NCBI GenBank assembly: GCA_021785155.1
Contig: JAJYGE010000457.1
Coordinates: forward strand, 1 to 14,731
Reading direction: 5' to 3'
From: Planctomycetota bacterium
GTDB lineage: Bacteria; Planctomycetota; Phycisphaerae; WQYP01
DNA length: 14,731 nt
Part shown: positions 6,682 to 14,678 of the stretch, one piece after another
Numbering within the stretch: position 1 is the stretch's first letter
Layout: every line of letters starts with the position of its first letter
Translations under genes and position numbers: made by a program
Notes under the pieces: generated by a model
The model's input: only the letters and a program-made list of their open reading frames with translations
Told to the model about the DNA's origin: nothing
The model's database searches: none

Positions 6682-8661
6682 ATGTGGTTGACAATAATAC
6701 TACCGTGTATCGCCGCCTTTGCGGCCAGCGGCATCATAGGTATGGCGGGAGATCGCCGTGGCAATTGGAGTCATCGGCTTTCAGTAATCGTAGCTGTTCT
6801 GGCCTCATTATGTGGCCTTGTGGCCGCATTCGGCATATTGACCGGCGCGCCGTCGGAATCACTGACGGCTCCGGGGCCGGCACCGGCCATGGCCGTGAAC
6901 CTGCGGTTGGGACCGCTGGGAGCATTTTTCCTTGTTCCAATTTTTCTCATCGGTGCGTTAAGTTCGATTTATGGATTGGAATACTGGCGACAAAGCCGAC
7001 ATCCACGGACGGGGCGTAAACTGCGATTCTGGTACGGCATACTGATCGCCGGGATGGCGCTTCTGGTGTTGAGCGCCAACAGCATCTGTTTTCTAATAAC
7101 GTGGGAACTCGTGGCCCTGGGTTCATTTTTTCTTATCGCGACCGAAGATCAGAAGCCGGCATCCAGGCAGGCGGCATGGGTATATCTGATCGCCACGCAT
7201 GTCAGCACGCTGCTGTTGGTGGTGATGTTCATAATGCTGCGCATCGTTTCGGGAAGTTTTCTTCTTCGCCCGCTGGCACCAGGACAGGTCGGCGTGGGAA
7301 TGCAAACCGCGCTTTTTCTTCTGGCCCTGGTGGCGTTCGGTATCAAAGCAGGCATGATGCCGATGCACTTCTGGCTGCCGGAGGCCCATGCCAATTCTCC
7401 CAGCCATGTTTCGGCCACGCTCTCCGGGGTGGCCATTAAGATGGGGATTTTCGGGCTGCTGCGCGTGCTGCCGCTGTTTCCGGCGCGTCCGCTGGGATGG
7501 GGCCTGCTGGTGATGGCATTAGGAGCAATCAGCGCTTTTTTGGGGGTGTTATGGGCGATCGGCCAGCATGATTTAAAAAAACTGCTGGCTTATCACAGTG
7601 TTGAAAACATCGGCATTATTCTCATGGGGCTGGGGCTGGCATTGATCGGCGAAAAGTACCATCACCCGATATGGGTGGTGCTCGGCCTTGGTGGATGCCT
7701 GCTGCATGTCTGGAACCACGGATTGTTCAAATCACTGCTGTTTTTCTCGGGCGGCAGCGTGGTTCACAGCGCGCGAACCAGGGAAATTGATGTGTTGGGC
7801 GGACTGGCCAAATCCATGCCGATCACCGCGGTGTTTTTTCTGATCGGTGCTGTAGCGATATGCGGCATGCCGCCGCTGAACGGTTTTGTCAGCGAATGGT
7901 TCATTTACATGGGCCTGCTGCACACGCTTTCCAAGCTCATGCTTCTGGCCTTCGCGGCGGTGATACTGGTGATGGTTGGCGCGCTGGCGGCGGCGTGTTT
8001 CACCAAGGCCTATGGAACAGTTTTTCTGGGAACCGCGCGCCGCGCGTATCGCCATGGGCATGAATCCGGCCCGGCGATGTGGCTGCCAATGATGGTTCTG
8101 GCCGCCGGGTGTATCGTTATTGGTGTAGCGCCGGGTCTGGTAGCGCCAATGCTCAACCGTGTCATCCTCCACTGGGCGCACCAGCCGATGCCACCGCTGG
8201 GGAACCTGATTCCGCTTAAGGCGCTGACGCTAATGAACTTGAGCCTGATCGCAATCGTATTGGTGGGATTTCTCATACAGCGCGCGCTGGCGCGGCCAGC
8301 GACGTCTGGGCCTACTTGGGCCTGCGGCTATGCCCGGACATCCAGCCGCATGCAGTACACGGCTTCCTCGCTGGCGCAAATGCTGCTGGGAATTTTGCGC
8401 CCGCTATTACGCCTGCGCCGCCACAGCCCGCACATATCCGGCGCGTTCGCGGGTCCCGCCGAATTGCATTCTCATGTTGATGACCCGGTGCTGCATGACG
8501 TTCTGGTTCCAAGCTGGAAACGGCTGCAAAACATCTTGGCCAATGGGCGAATTTTTCAGCAGGGCAGTATCCAGAGTTATCTTCTTTTTATGTTGCTGAT
8601 ACTGCTGATACTGCTGCTTTTCGCACTGCCAATTGGAGCGATATGGATGTGGTTGTCATAG
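6682..8661 (+). CDS. HyfB-like proton-conducting antiporter subunit (NuoL/NuoM family)
   Basis: A 659-residue polytopic membrane protein, near the length of E. coli HyfB (about 670). It is a proton- or sodium-translocating arm subunit of a hydrogenase-4/complex I-related complex. Key features: Glu142 in ITWELVALGSFFL (the TM5 glutamate), Lys222 in FGIKAGMMPMHFWLPEAH, IGQHDLKKLLAYHSVENIGI, and GMPPLNGFVSEW. The HyfB-specific C-terminal WACGYARTSSRMQYTASSLAQML follows. The C-terminus ends in a leucine-rich membrane helix encoded by a 9-bp tandem repeat (CTGCTGATA, near 8593-8620). I choose ATG 6682 (MWLTIILP) over 6583 because homologues begin directly with a membrane helix, AAGG lies just upstream, and a TATAAT falls inside the would-be extension. 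The hyfF-like copy 1 follows after 34 nt, probably in one operon. Confidence 0.88.
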   Translation: MWLTIILPCIAAFAASGIIGMAGDRRGNWSHRLSVIVAVLASLCGLVAAFGILTGAPSESLTAPGPAPAMAVNLRLGPLGAFFLVPIFLIGALSSIYGLEYWRQSRHPRTGRKLRFWYGILIAGMALLVLSANSICFLITWELVALGSFFLIATEDQKPASRQAAWVYLIATHVSTLLLVVMFIMLRIVSGSFLLRPLAPGQVGVGMQTALFLLALVAFGIKAGMMPMHFWLPEAHANSPSHVSATLSGVAIKMGIFGLLRVLPLFPARPLGWGLLVMALGAISAFLGVLWAIGQHDLKKLLAYHSVENIGIILMGLGLALIGEKYHHPIWVVLGLGGCLLHVWNHGLFKSLLFFSGGSVVHSARTREIDVLGGLAKSMPITAVFFLIGAVAICGMPPLNGFVSEWFIYMGLLHTLSKLMLLAFAAVILVMVGALAAACFTKAYGTVFLGTARRAYRHGHESGPAMWLPMMVLAAGCIVIGVAPGLVAPMLNRVILHWAHQPMPPLGNLIPLKALTLMNLSLIAIVLVGFLIQRALARPATSGPTWACGYARTSSRMQYTASSLAQMLLGILRPLLRLRRHSPHISGAFAGPAELHSHVDDPVLHDVLVPSWKRLQNILANGRIFQQGSIQSYLLFMLLILLILLLFALPIGAIWMWLS

Positions 8662-8695
8662 AGGCCATCCCGGTGCGCCCTGATGGAATAGCAAA

Positions 8696-10132
8696 ATGAT
8701 GTATATTGATCTGATTATTCTTGGACCGCTGGCGGCCATTTTGGCGCTGGTAATTCCTTCCAACCGCTGGCGGCCCTGGTTGCTGCCGGCGGCGGCGATG
8801 ATCCACCTGAGTTTGGTTCTGGCTATTCTGACCCACCATGTGCGGCCCGAGGCCAATGGCTGGCTGGCGATTGATCCGCCGGGAAGGGTCGTGCTGTTGC
8901 TGATCAGCGTCTTATTTCTGATCTGCGCGTTTTATACGGTGGGTTATCTGCGCTATCGCGCGGATCACCCCAACCGCATTTTCTGTGCCTGCCTGCTGAC
9001 GTTCCTCGGTTCCATGAGCCTGGTCATCATCACCGATAACCTCGGAATGATGTGGGTGGCGATGGAAGCGACAACCCTGGCCACAGCGCCATTGATTTAT
9101 TTCAATCATACGCCGCAGTCGCTGGAAGCCACATGGAAATATCTGCTGATGTGTTCCGTGGGCATCGCGCTGGCACTGCTGGGGTCATTTTTTATGGCCT
9201 ATGCCGCCATGCTGCAGGGGCTGGCCCCTTCGCTTAGTATCCCTGCGTTACTCCAGCAGGCACCACTGCTGAATCCAGCCTGGCTGAAAGTTGGATTTGT
9301 GCTCTTGCTGGTGGGCTACGGCACAAAAATGGGCCTGGCTCCGATGCACTCCTGGCTGCCCGACGCGCACGGAGAAAGTCCGGCTCCCGTTTCAGCCATG
9401 TTTTCCGGCGCACTTATCAGCAGTGCTTTTTTAATGGTGGCGCGCTCGGAGAATATTTTACGGGCTGCCGGGGATGGGGCATTTGCCGCCCGGCTGCTGA
9501 TCATGCTGGGGGTGTTGTCGATGCTGGTCGCGGCTATTTTTATTATCGGCCAAAAGGACCTCAAGCGTATGCTGGCCTATTCCAGCGTGGAACACATGGG
9601 TATTCTGGCATTGGGGCTGGGCATCGGCGGTATCGCCCTGGTGGGTGCCATGCTGCATGTGATTAACAATGGCCTAAGCAAGGGGTCTCTCTTTTTGTCC
9701 GTAGGCAATATTGATCTGGCCTACGGCGGAAAAACCACCGATCAGGTGCAGGGTGCCATGCGCCGGTTGCCGTTATCCGGTACGGTATTCCTGCTGGGGT
9801 TCCTGGCCATCACAGGATCCCCCCCGTTCGGCCCGTTTGTCAGTGAGTTTATGATTCTAAATGGAATATTTGCCGCCGGACATTATCTTCTTGGTTCAGC
9901 ATTCGTGCTGCTGCTGCTGGTTATTTTTCTGGGCATGGGACGTATTGTGCTATCGTCGGTATTGGGGCGGCCAACGGTACCCGGTGTAAAAAACGCCTAT
10001 CGCGAAGGCTTCTTGCGTGGCCTGCCGGTGCTACTGGCGCTGCTCTTGGTATTACTATTGGGCTTATATCTGCCGCCGCCGCTGCGCAGCCTGTTAAATC
10101 ACGCCGGCACCTATCTTGGGATGAAACCCTGA
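8696..10132 (+). CDS. HyfF-like proton-conducting subunit, copy 1 (NuoN/NuoM family)
   Basis: A 478-residue membrane protein with about 14 hydrophobic segments, of the antiporter-like family in hydrogenase-4 and complex I. Functional positions: Glu124 (WVAMEATTLATAP), Lys211 (GYGTKMGLAPMHSW), LPDAHGESPAPVSAM (221-235, close to the NuoL/M consensus), GQKDLKRMLAYSSVEHMG, INNGLSKGSLFLSVGNI and FLAITGSPPFGPFVSEF. It is a clear paralogue of the second copy on the other strand (12598-14031): the first 240 residues align without gaps at about 55% identity by hand count. An ATG follows directly at 8699. It ends facing the minus-strand set across a 110-bp gap with a strong hairpin. It probably supplies an extra ion-pumping subunit, paired with the HyfB-like protein. 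Confidence 0.88.
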   Translation: MMYIDLIILGPLAAILALVIPSNRWRPWLLPAAAMIHLSLVLAILTHHVRPEANGWLAIDPPGRVVLLLISVLFLICAFYTVGYLRYRADHPNRIFCACLLTFLGSMSLVIITDNLGMMWVAMEATTLATAPLIYFNHTPQSLEATWKYLLMCSVGIALALLGSFFMAYAAMLQGLAPSLSIPALLQQAPLLNPAWLKVGFVLLLVGYGTKMGLAPMHSWLPDAHGESPAPVSAMFSGALISSAFLMVARSENILRAAGDGAFAARLLIMLGVLSMLVAAIFIIGQKDLKRMLAYSSVEHMGILALGLGIGGIALVGAMLHVINNGLSKGSLFLSVGNIDLAYGGKTTDQVQGAMRRLPLSGTVFLLGFLAITGSPPFGPFVSEFMILNGIFAAGHYLLGSAFVLLLLVIFLGMGRIVLSSVLGRPTVPGVKNAYREGFLRGLPVLLALLLVLLLGLYLPPPLRSLLNHAGTYLGMKP

Positions 10133-10161
10133 CACGTCCCTTCGTTCATCCTACAGCACCC

Positions 10162-10201
10162 GTGCCCTGTTCCACCCGTAATTACGGATGGAACAGGGCA
10201 C
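10162..10201. terminator. Near-perfect 40-nt hairpin between converging gene sets
   Basis: GTGCCCTGTTCCA (10162-10174) pairs with TGGAACAGGGCAC (10189-10201), 13 of 13. After one C/A mismatch the centre CCGTAATTACGG is itself a perfect palindrome. It lies between the ends of hyfF copy 1 (+) and the NuoB-like gene (-). There is no T-run on either side, so it may act as a bidirectional terminator, as an mRNA 3'-end stabiliser, or as a protein-binding palindrome. Confidence 0.6.
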
Positions 10202-10242
10202 TAGCTGACTAACCGTTGCGGGCCAGTCAGATGGTTGTAGGG

Positions 10243-11013
10243 TTACGGGGTCTCCAGTTTATCCAGCAATCTTAGCAATCCGTCGAGGATGGTCAGGGGA
10301 TGGGGTGGGCAGCCGGGGATAAAAAGGTCAACCGGCACAACACTGGCGGCACCGTTGTTGACTTCGGCGTGGTTGATGTAGGGGCCGCCGGATAAAGCGC
10401 ACGCGCCCACCGCAATGACAATTTTCGGATCAGGCACGGCATCATAGGCGATCTTGAGCGCGAGTTTCATGTTTTCTGTGACGGGGCCTGTGATCAGGAG
10501 GCCGTCGGCGTGGCGCGGTGAGGCGACAAACGAAATTCCGAAGCGTGATAAATCCCAGCCGATGGTGCCCAACACATTGACATCGGATTCGCATCCATTG
10601 CATCCGCCGGCGCAAACCTGCCGCAGTTGCAGACTGCGGCCATAAAGCCTGTGCAGCTTGCCATGGAGGGCCTGGGCCAATTTTAATTCCTGATCCGAAT
10701 CGACAACCAGGTCCGATGCCTGCCGGACGGCCAGAGAAAAATCACGGGAATATGTAACGGCATCATTGGGGCAGGCCTCCGCGCAATCGGTGCAAAACAG
10801 GCATCGGCCCAGGTCCAGTCTGATTTTACCGGCGTTTATGGTGATAGCCTGCGTGGGGCAGGCGTCCGCGCATTTCCGGCAGCCATCGGGACATTTGGCG
10901 GCATCAAATAAGGGACGACCACGAAAGCGACCCGGAAGTGCCGGTGCCGGGCCGGCGGGATAAGCGATGGTGCGATGCCCCTGCTGGACACGCGTGATAA
11001 TAGACTTAATCAT
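10243..11013 (-). CDS. Ferredoxin-NuoB fusion (HyfH/HyfI-like) iron-sulfur subunit
   Basis: A 256-residue fusion that would carry electrons along the peripheral arm to the membrane part. Residues 36-90 hold two 4Fe-4S motifs: C41, C45, C48 and C52 (CPDGCRKCADACP, CX3C spacing at the first pair), and C71, C74, C77 and C81 (CLFCTDCAEACP). From about 120 on it is NuoB-like, with the proximal or N2-type cluster ligands C138 and C141 (GCNGCESD), C205 (VGACALSGG) and C235 (PGCPPHP). The start is ATG 11013, with AGGAA about 10 nt upstream. It is the last gene of the minus-strand set, 28 nt after the NuoCD-like gene. All cluster ligands are intact. Part of the gene is repeated as a decayed copy near 6313-6446. 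Confidence 0.9.
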   Translation of the reverse strand: MIKSIITRVQQGHRTIAYPAGPAPALPGRFRGRPLFDAAKCPDGCRKCADACPTQAITINAGKIRLDLGRCLFCTDCAEACPNDAVTYSRDFSLAVRQASDLVVDSDQELKLAQALHGKLHRLYGRSLQLRQVCAGGCNGCESDVNVLGTIGWDLSRFGISFVASPRHADGLLITGPVTENMKLALKIAYDAVPDPKIVIAVGACALSGGPYINHAEVNNGAASVVPVDLFIPGCPPHPLTILDGLLRLLDKLETP

Positions 11014-11041
11014 AAAATCTCATTCCTGTCATTCTTACGTC

Positions 11042-12598
11042 CTACAGATCATGCCCGCAATAAGAGAGGCTGAAACTTTTGTTGCACAGCGGAAAATCGG
11101 AAATCTGTTTGCCGCGCACGGCCATGGCCACGCCCATCCAATTATGGAACGATGGGTCCACCACTTTGTAGCGTTCGAAACGTCCCTGTGAATCCGTCAG
11201 TGCGACGTGGCACAGCTCGCCGCGCCACGCTTCAATCAGCACCACCGCGATGGCGTCGGGCTGGAGCGCCGGCAAGGCTTCCCGTGTTGCACCGCGGGGC
11301 AGGGCGTGAAGTTGTTCGCGGATGAAATCGATGGCGTGCTGAATTTCCAGCCAGCGCACATAAGCGCGTGAAAAGACATCTCCGCCCTGCCAGGTGGAGA
11401 CGGGAATATGGGCGAATCGGTAAATACCGCAGGGTTGGTCGCGGCGGGCGTCGATATCCACGCCGCAGGCGCGGGCGGCCGGGCCGACCATTCCAAGTTC
11501 CCGGGCCGTTGGCGTATCAACAACACCGATGCTTTCAAAGCGCGCCATTACGGAGGAGTTATCCCACAGCAGGTTGATGGCGCTGCGGGATTCACGCTCG
11601 GCAACATCCAGCCGCTTGAGCAGATCATCGACCATCGCCGCATCAAGATCAAATCCGGGGCCACCGGGGCGCACCAGGCCGCGTCCGAAGCGGTTTCCGC
11701 AGATGGTGGCGGTCAGGTTGAGAAAATCACCCCGGATGCGGCCACAAAATGAGGCGGTCGGCAGATAACCGACATCATTGGATAAGGCACCAAGATCGCC
11801 GACATGGTTGGCCAGCCGCTCCAATTCCAGCGCTATAGCGCGGATGGCCTGGGCTCGGGCGCTGATGGCACAATGGGCGAAAGCCTCCAGGATATGCGCG
11901 TACGCGGAGGTGTGGCCGATGGTGGTATCGCCGGCGAGAGTTTCGGCGTAGTGGAGGCTGCGCTTGTCAGGCCCGCCGATCAAGGCCCGCTCCACACCAC
12001 GGTGCTGATAACCCAGAGAAATTTCCAGATGAAGAATGATTTCTCCATCACACTGAAAGCGAAAATGGCCCGGTTCGATAATACCGGCATGAATGGGGCC
12101 TACGGCAACCTCATGCGCCTGGCCGCCGCCGATTTGATAATAGTCCATGACACCGGGCAGCACAGCCTGGCCGGGCGGGCGATCCCAGGCGTCGAGCGTG
12201 CCGCTGTAGCTGCGGTGAAAGCGCACGGGCTTGAGCCAGGGATGGCCGTGTGGTTTGATCCCGAATTGCTCGGCAATTTCGCGTTCAAACAAATGCACCT
12301 GCGGACAGCGTGGCGTCAAAGACGGAAATCCGTCCGCGGTGACGACGGTGGAGGAAAGTTTAAGCCTGCCGGTGTGATCATCGGCCAGCAGCACATATAA
12401 GCGCAGGGTGTCGCCGTGATTGCGATCGGGCGCGCCAAACAGCGCGGCCACACGATTTTTGTTGGCAACCGCGTCAAGAATAACGGATTGAAAACGCTGA
12501 ATATCCAGGCGCGGCACAGCGGATTGCGGCAGGGCCTGTCCATTGGTTAATTCCACCAGTGGCACGGTTTTGTTGGCTCCAGTTTCTTGTGGATTCAT
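11042..12598 (-). CDS. NuoC-NuoD fusion (HyfG-like) large subunit lacking NiFe ligands
   Basis: A 518-residue protein. The N-terminal NuoC/30-kDa-like part (to about 130) includes LFEREIAEQFGI. The NuoD/hydrogenase large-subunit part starts near VAVGPIHAGIIEPGHFRF, with LEISLGYQHRGVERAL and ALELERLANHVGDLG. In group 4 NiFe hydrogenases the L1 motif RxCGxC and a C-terminal DPCxxC hold the metal. Here the L1 position reads ETLAGDTTIGH, and the C-terminal region reads DPSFHNWMG followed by DFPLCNKSFSLSYCG. The metal-binding pairs are absent, as in Ehr complexes. Two cysteines (C505, C514) remain near the C-terminus but with the wrong spacing. The start is ATG 12598, with GGGAG 7 nt upstream, sharing one base with the previous gene's TGA (TGATG). 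A TTG one codon earlier is less likely. Confidence 0.88.
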   Translation of the reverse strand: MNPQETGANKTVPLVELTNGQALPQSAVPRLDIQRFQSVILDAVANKNRVAALFGAPDRNHGDTLRLYVLLADDHTGRLKLSSTVVTADGFPSLTPRCPQVHLFEREIAEQFGIKPHGHPWLKPVRFHRSYSGTLDAWDRPPGQAVLPGVMDYYQIGGGQAHEVAVGPIHAGIIEPGHFRFQCDGEIILHLEISLGYQHRGVERALIGGPDKRSLHYAETLAGDTTIGHTSAYAHILEAFAHCAISARAQAIRAIALELERLANHVGDLGALSNDVGYLPTASFCGRIRGDFLNLTATICGNRFGRGLVRPGGPGFDLDAAMVDDLLKRLDVAERESRSAINLLWDNSSVMARFESIGVVDTPTARELGMVGPAARACGVDIDARRDQPCGIYRFAHIPVSTWQGGDVFSRAYVRWLEIQHAIDFIREQLHALPRGATREALPALQPDAIAVVLIEAWRGELCHVALTDSQGRFERYKVVDPSFHNWMGVAMAVRGKQISDFPLCNKSFSLSYCGHDL

Positions 12599-14031
12599 CA
12601 ACGGGCTCCCATAAAGGTGGTGGCCTGATGCAGCATCCGCGCAAGCGGATCAGGAATATGCAGGCCCAGCATCAGCACCAGCAGAAACAACACGATCAAG
12701 GGCCAGCCGGTCAAAATGCCATCGCGAAACACGGCGCTTCCACGCCCCGGCAGAGGCTTGCCCTGTGTCACCGCAAGCACGGTGCGGCCCATTCCGATAA
12801 ACACAACTAAAAGCAGAGCCAGGAACAGGCCCGCGACGAAAAAACGCCCGGCGTGGACGGCCCCATTTAGGATTGTAAATTCACTGATGAACGGGCCGAA
12901 GGGCGGCGAGCCGGTGATGGCCAGAAACCCCAGCATAAAAATGGTTCCAGATAGCGGCAAGCGGCGCATGGCACCACGTATCTGATCGGAGGTTTTGTCG
13001 CCGTAGCGCCGGTGGATATTACCGGCGGACAAAAACAACATGCCTTTGGTCAGGCCATTGTTGATCATGTGCAACAGCGCGCCGAAGAGTGCCGGCCCGC
13101 CAATGCCGGCCCCCAGAGCCAGCACGCCCATTTGCTCCACGCTGGAATATGCCAACATGCGTTTGATGTCTTTCTGACCCACCATGAATACCGCCGCCAC
13201 AGCCATGGAAAACAGTCCCATGACCATGAGCATATCGCCGGCATATCCGCCAATTCCGGCGGCGTTGCAGATTCGGTCCACACGTAAAAGCGCCAGAAAG
13301 GCACAACTGGTCAGTCCCCCGGCCAGCAAGGCCCCAACAACGCCAGGCGCTTCACCATAAGCGTCGGGCTTCCAGGTGTGCATGGGAGCCAGGCCCATTT
13401 TCGTGCCATAACCGACCAGCAACAGCACGAAGGCCATCTTCAGCCACACGATATTAAATTCCGCCGCATGACGTACCAGATGTGAGAACAACAGGGATGG
13501 ATGCGCATCATGGCTCAGAGACGCATACGCCAGAAAAAACGAACCTAAAAGAGCCAAAGCGATACCCACTGAACTGATCAGCAGATATTTCCACGTTGCT
13601 TCAATGGACAACTGCGTGCGATTGAAATAAATCATCGGAGCCGTGCTCAAAGCCGTAGCTTCGACAGCAATCCACATCAGGCCCAGTTGAAGACTGCAGG
13701 TAACCAGCGTGGCCCCGGCCAAAAACGCCAGCAGGCACGGCACGAGAATCTGGTTGGACCGTTCGGTTCGCGCGCGGAGGTAGCCAATGGTATATATGGA
13801 GCACAGAAGAAACAGCGCACTGATAAGAAGCAGTGTAAGCTTTCCAGGTGGATCGAGTCCCAGCCAGCCACCGAAAATTGGCGCGGGCGAAGTGGCCAGG
13901 ATCGTGATGGTGAGGGCAAAATGTATCACCCCGGCGACAAGGGCCACCCACGGGCGCAGGGAATTGGAAGTGATCAGCAACGCGACCACGGCGGCGAGCA
14001 GGGGAATAAGGATAAGTGCGGCAAACAACAT
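12598..14031 (-). CDS. HyfF-like proton-conducting subunit, copy 2 (NuoN/NuoM family)
   Basis: A 477-residue polytopic protein, paralogous to the 8696-10132 gene. Glu124 (WIAVEATALSTAP) and Lys211 (GYGTKMGLAPMHTW) are kept. The next segment differs: HTWKPDAYGEAPGVVGALLAGG against HSWLPDAHGESPAPVSAMFSG in copy 1, adding Lys221 and replacing the histidine by Tyr. As far as I recall, the KPDAYGEAP form is common in hydrogenase-4/Ehr HyfF proteins, so this copy is probably the original cluster member. The conserved GQKDIKRMLAYSSVEQMG, INNGLTKGMLFLSAGNI and FLAITGSPPFGPFISEF follow. The AAGGA Shine-Dalgarno lies in the last codons of hyfE, 5 nt separate the genes, and the stop overlaps the NuoCD-like start, so expression is coupled. 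Confidence 0.9.
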   Translation of the reverse strand: MLFAALILIPLLAAVVALLITSNSLRPWVALVAGVIHFALTITILATSPAPIFGGWLGLDPPGKLTLLLISALFLLCSIYTIGYLRARTERSNQILVPCLLAFLAGATLVTCSLQLGLMWIAVEATALSTAPMIYFNRTQLSIEATWKYLLISSVGIALALLGSFFLAYASLSHDAHPSLLFSHLVRHAAEFNIVWLKMAFVLLLVGYGTKMGLAPMHTWKPDAYGEAPGVVGALLAGGLTSCAFLALLRVDRICNAAGIGGYAGDMLMVMGLFSMAVAAVFMVGQKDIKRMLAYSSVEQMGVLALGAGIGGPALFGALLHMINNGLTKGMLFLSAGNIHRRYGDKTSDQIRGAMRRLPLSGTIFMLGFLAITGSPPFGPFISEFTILNGAVHAGRFFVAGLFLALLLVVFIGMGRTVLAVTQGKPLPGRGSAVFRDGILTGWPLIVLFLLVLMLGLHIPDPLARMLHQATTFMGAR

Positions 14032-14036
14032 GGTGT

Positions 14037-14678
14037 TTATTCCTTCAAAGCGGTCAGACGCCGCGTGTCCAGTGACGAAAAAGCCTCATTGATATGGTGG
14101 ATGATGATGCTGACGACAAATATGCCGACGAATAAATCCAGCAGGATGCCAAGTTCCACCAGAAAGGGCACGGCGGCAAGGAGCAACATGCCGAAAATAT
14201 AAATGCCGTTCTCTAAAATCAGATAACCGATGACCTGGGTGATGGCCTTATAACGGGTGGTCAGTAAAAGGAAGCCGGTGAGGATGGTGGAAAACGAAGC
14301 GGGTATGATCAGCGTTGAGGCCTGTGGGCCGGTGATCGGCAAGTTCCGCACAAACACGATGGCGGCGGCGGTTCCCGCGGCACCCAGCAGCATGGACGGG
14401 AGAAAACCGATGAGCGGCTCAACCTCCCGTTTGATGTTGGCATCGCGCAGGGCTTTGAGAAGCATTTGTGGAATAACCATGCCTTTAATCGTCATTGTAA
14501 GCAGGGCGATGCAGATATCAATGGCGTCAAGTTTCGGTTCCACCACAATCAGCAGACCGCTGAGAATTATGCCCTGTGCGGCGGCGGCGAAAATCAGGGA
14601 TCGCATCCGGCTGACGCCCAACATGAAGACATTGAGCAACAACACCAATCCCAGAGGGCTGTTCACCAGCCAGTGCAT
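14037..14678 (-). CDS. HyfE-like membrane subunit (NuoK/MrpC-related)
   Basis: A 213-residue membrane protein near the length of E. coli HyfE (216). About six or seven hydrophobic segments are seen. HyfE-like traits: ALLTMTIKGMVIPQMLLKAL, QVIGYLILENGIYIFGMLL with a membrane Glu, LVELGILLDLFVGIFVV, and the terminal RRLTALKE, which echoes the LTALKG end of E. coli HyfE. It would contribute two NuoK/NuoJ-like parts to the ion path. The start is placed at ATG 14678 (MHWLVNSP), which aligns with the start of E. coli HyfE. The frame stays open to the window edge, with a TTG at 14714, so a longer start cannot be excluded. A hyfC/nuoH-like gene is expected just beyond. Confidence 0.83.
   Translation of the reverse strand: MHWLVNSPLGLVLLLNVFMLGVSRMRSLIFAAAAQGIILSGLLIVVEPKLDAIDICIALLTMTIKGMVIPQMLLKALRDANIKREVEPLIGFLPSMLLGAAGTAAAIVFVRNLPITGPQASTLIIPASFSTILTGFLLLTTRYKAITQVIGYLILENGIYIFGMLLLAAVPFLVELGILLDLFVGIFVVSIIIHHINEAFSSLDTRRLTALKE

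Noticed and set aside
8593..8620. Tandem repeat CTGCTGATA
   Set aside because: It encodes a leucine/isoleucine-rich membrane helix at the HyfB C-terminus. Such short repeats are expected in that codon context.
11804..12400. 198-codon plus-strand open frame
   Set aside because: It is antisense to the NuoCD-like gene and shows no recognisable domain.
13687..14202. 171-codon plus-strand open frame
   Set aside because: It is antisense to hyfF copy 2 and hyfE; composition is highly polar and motif-free.
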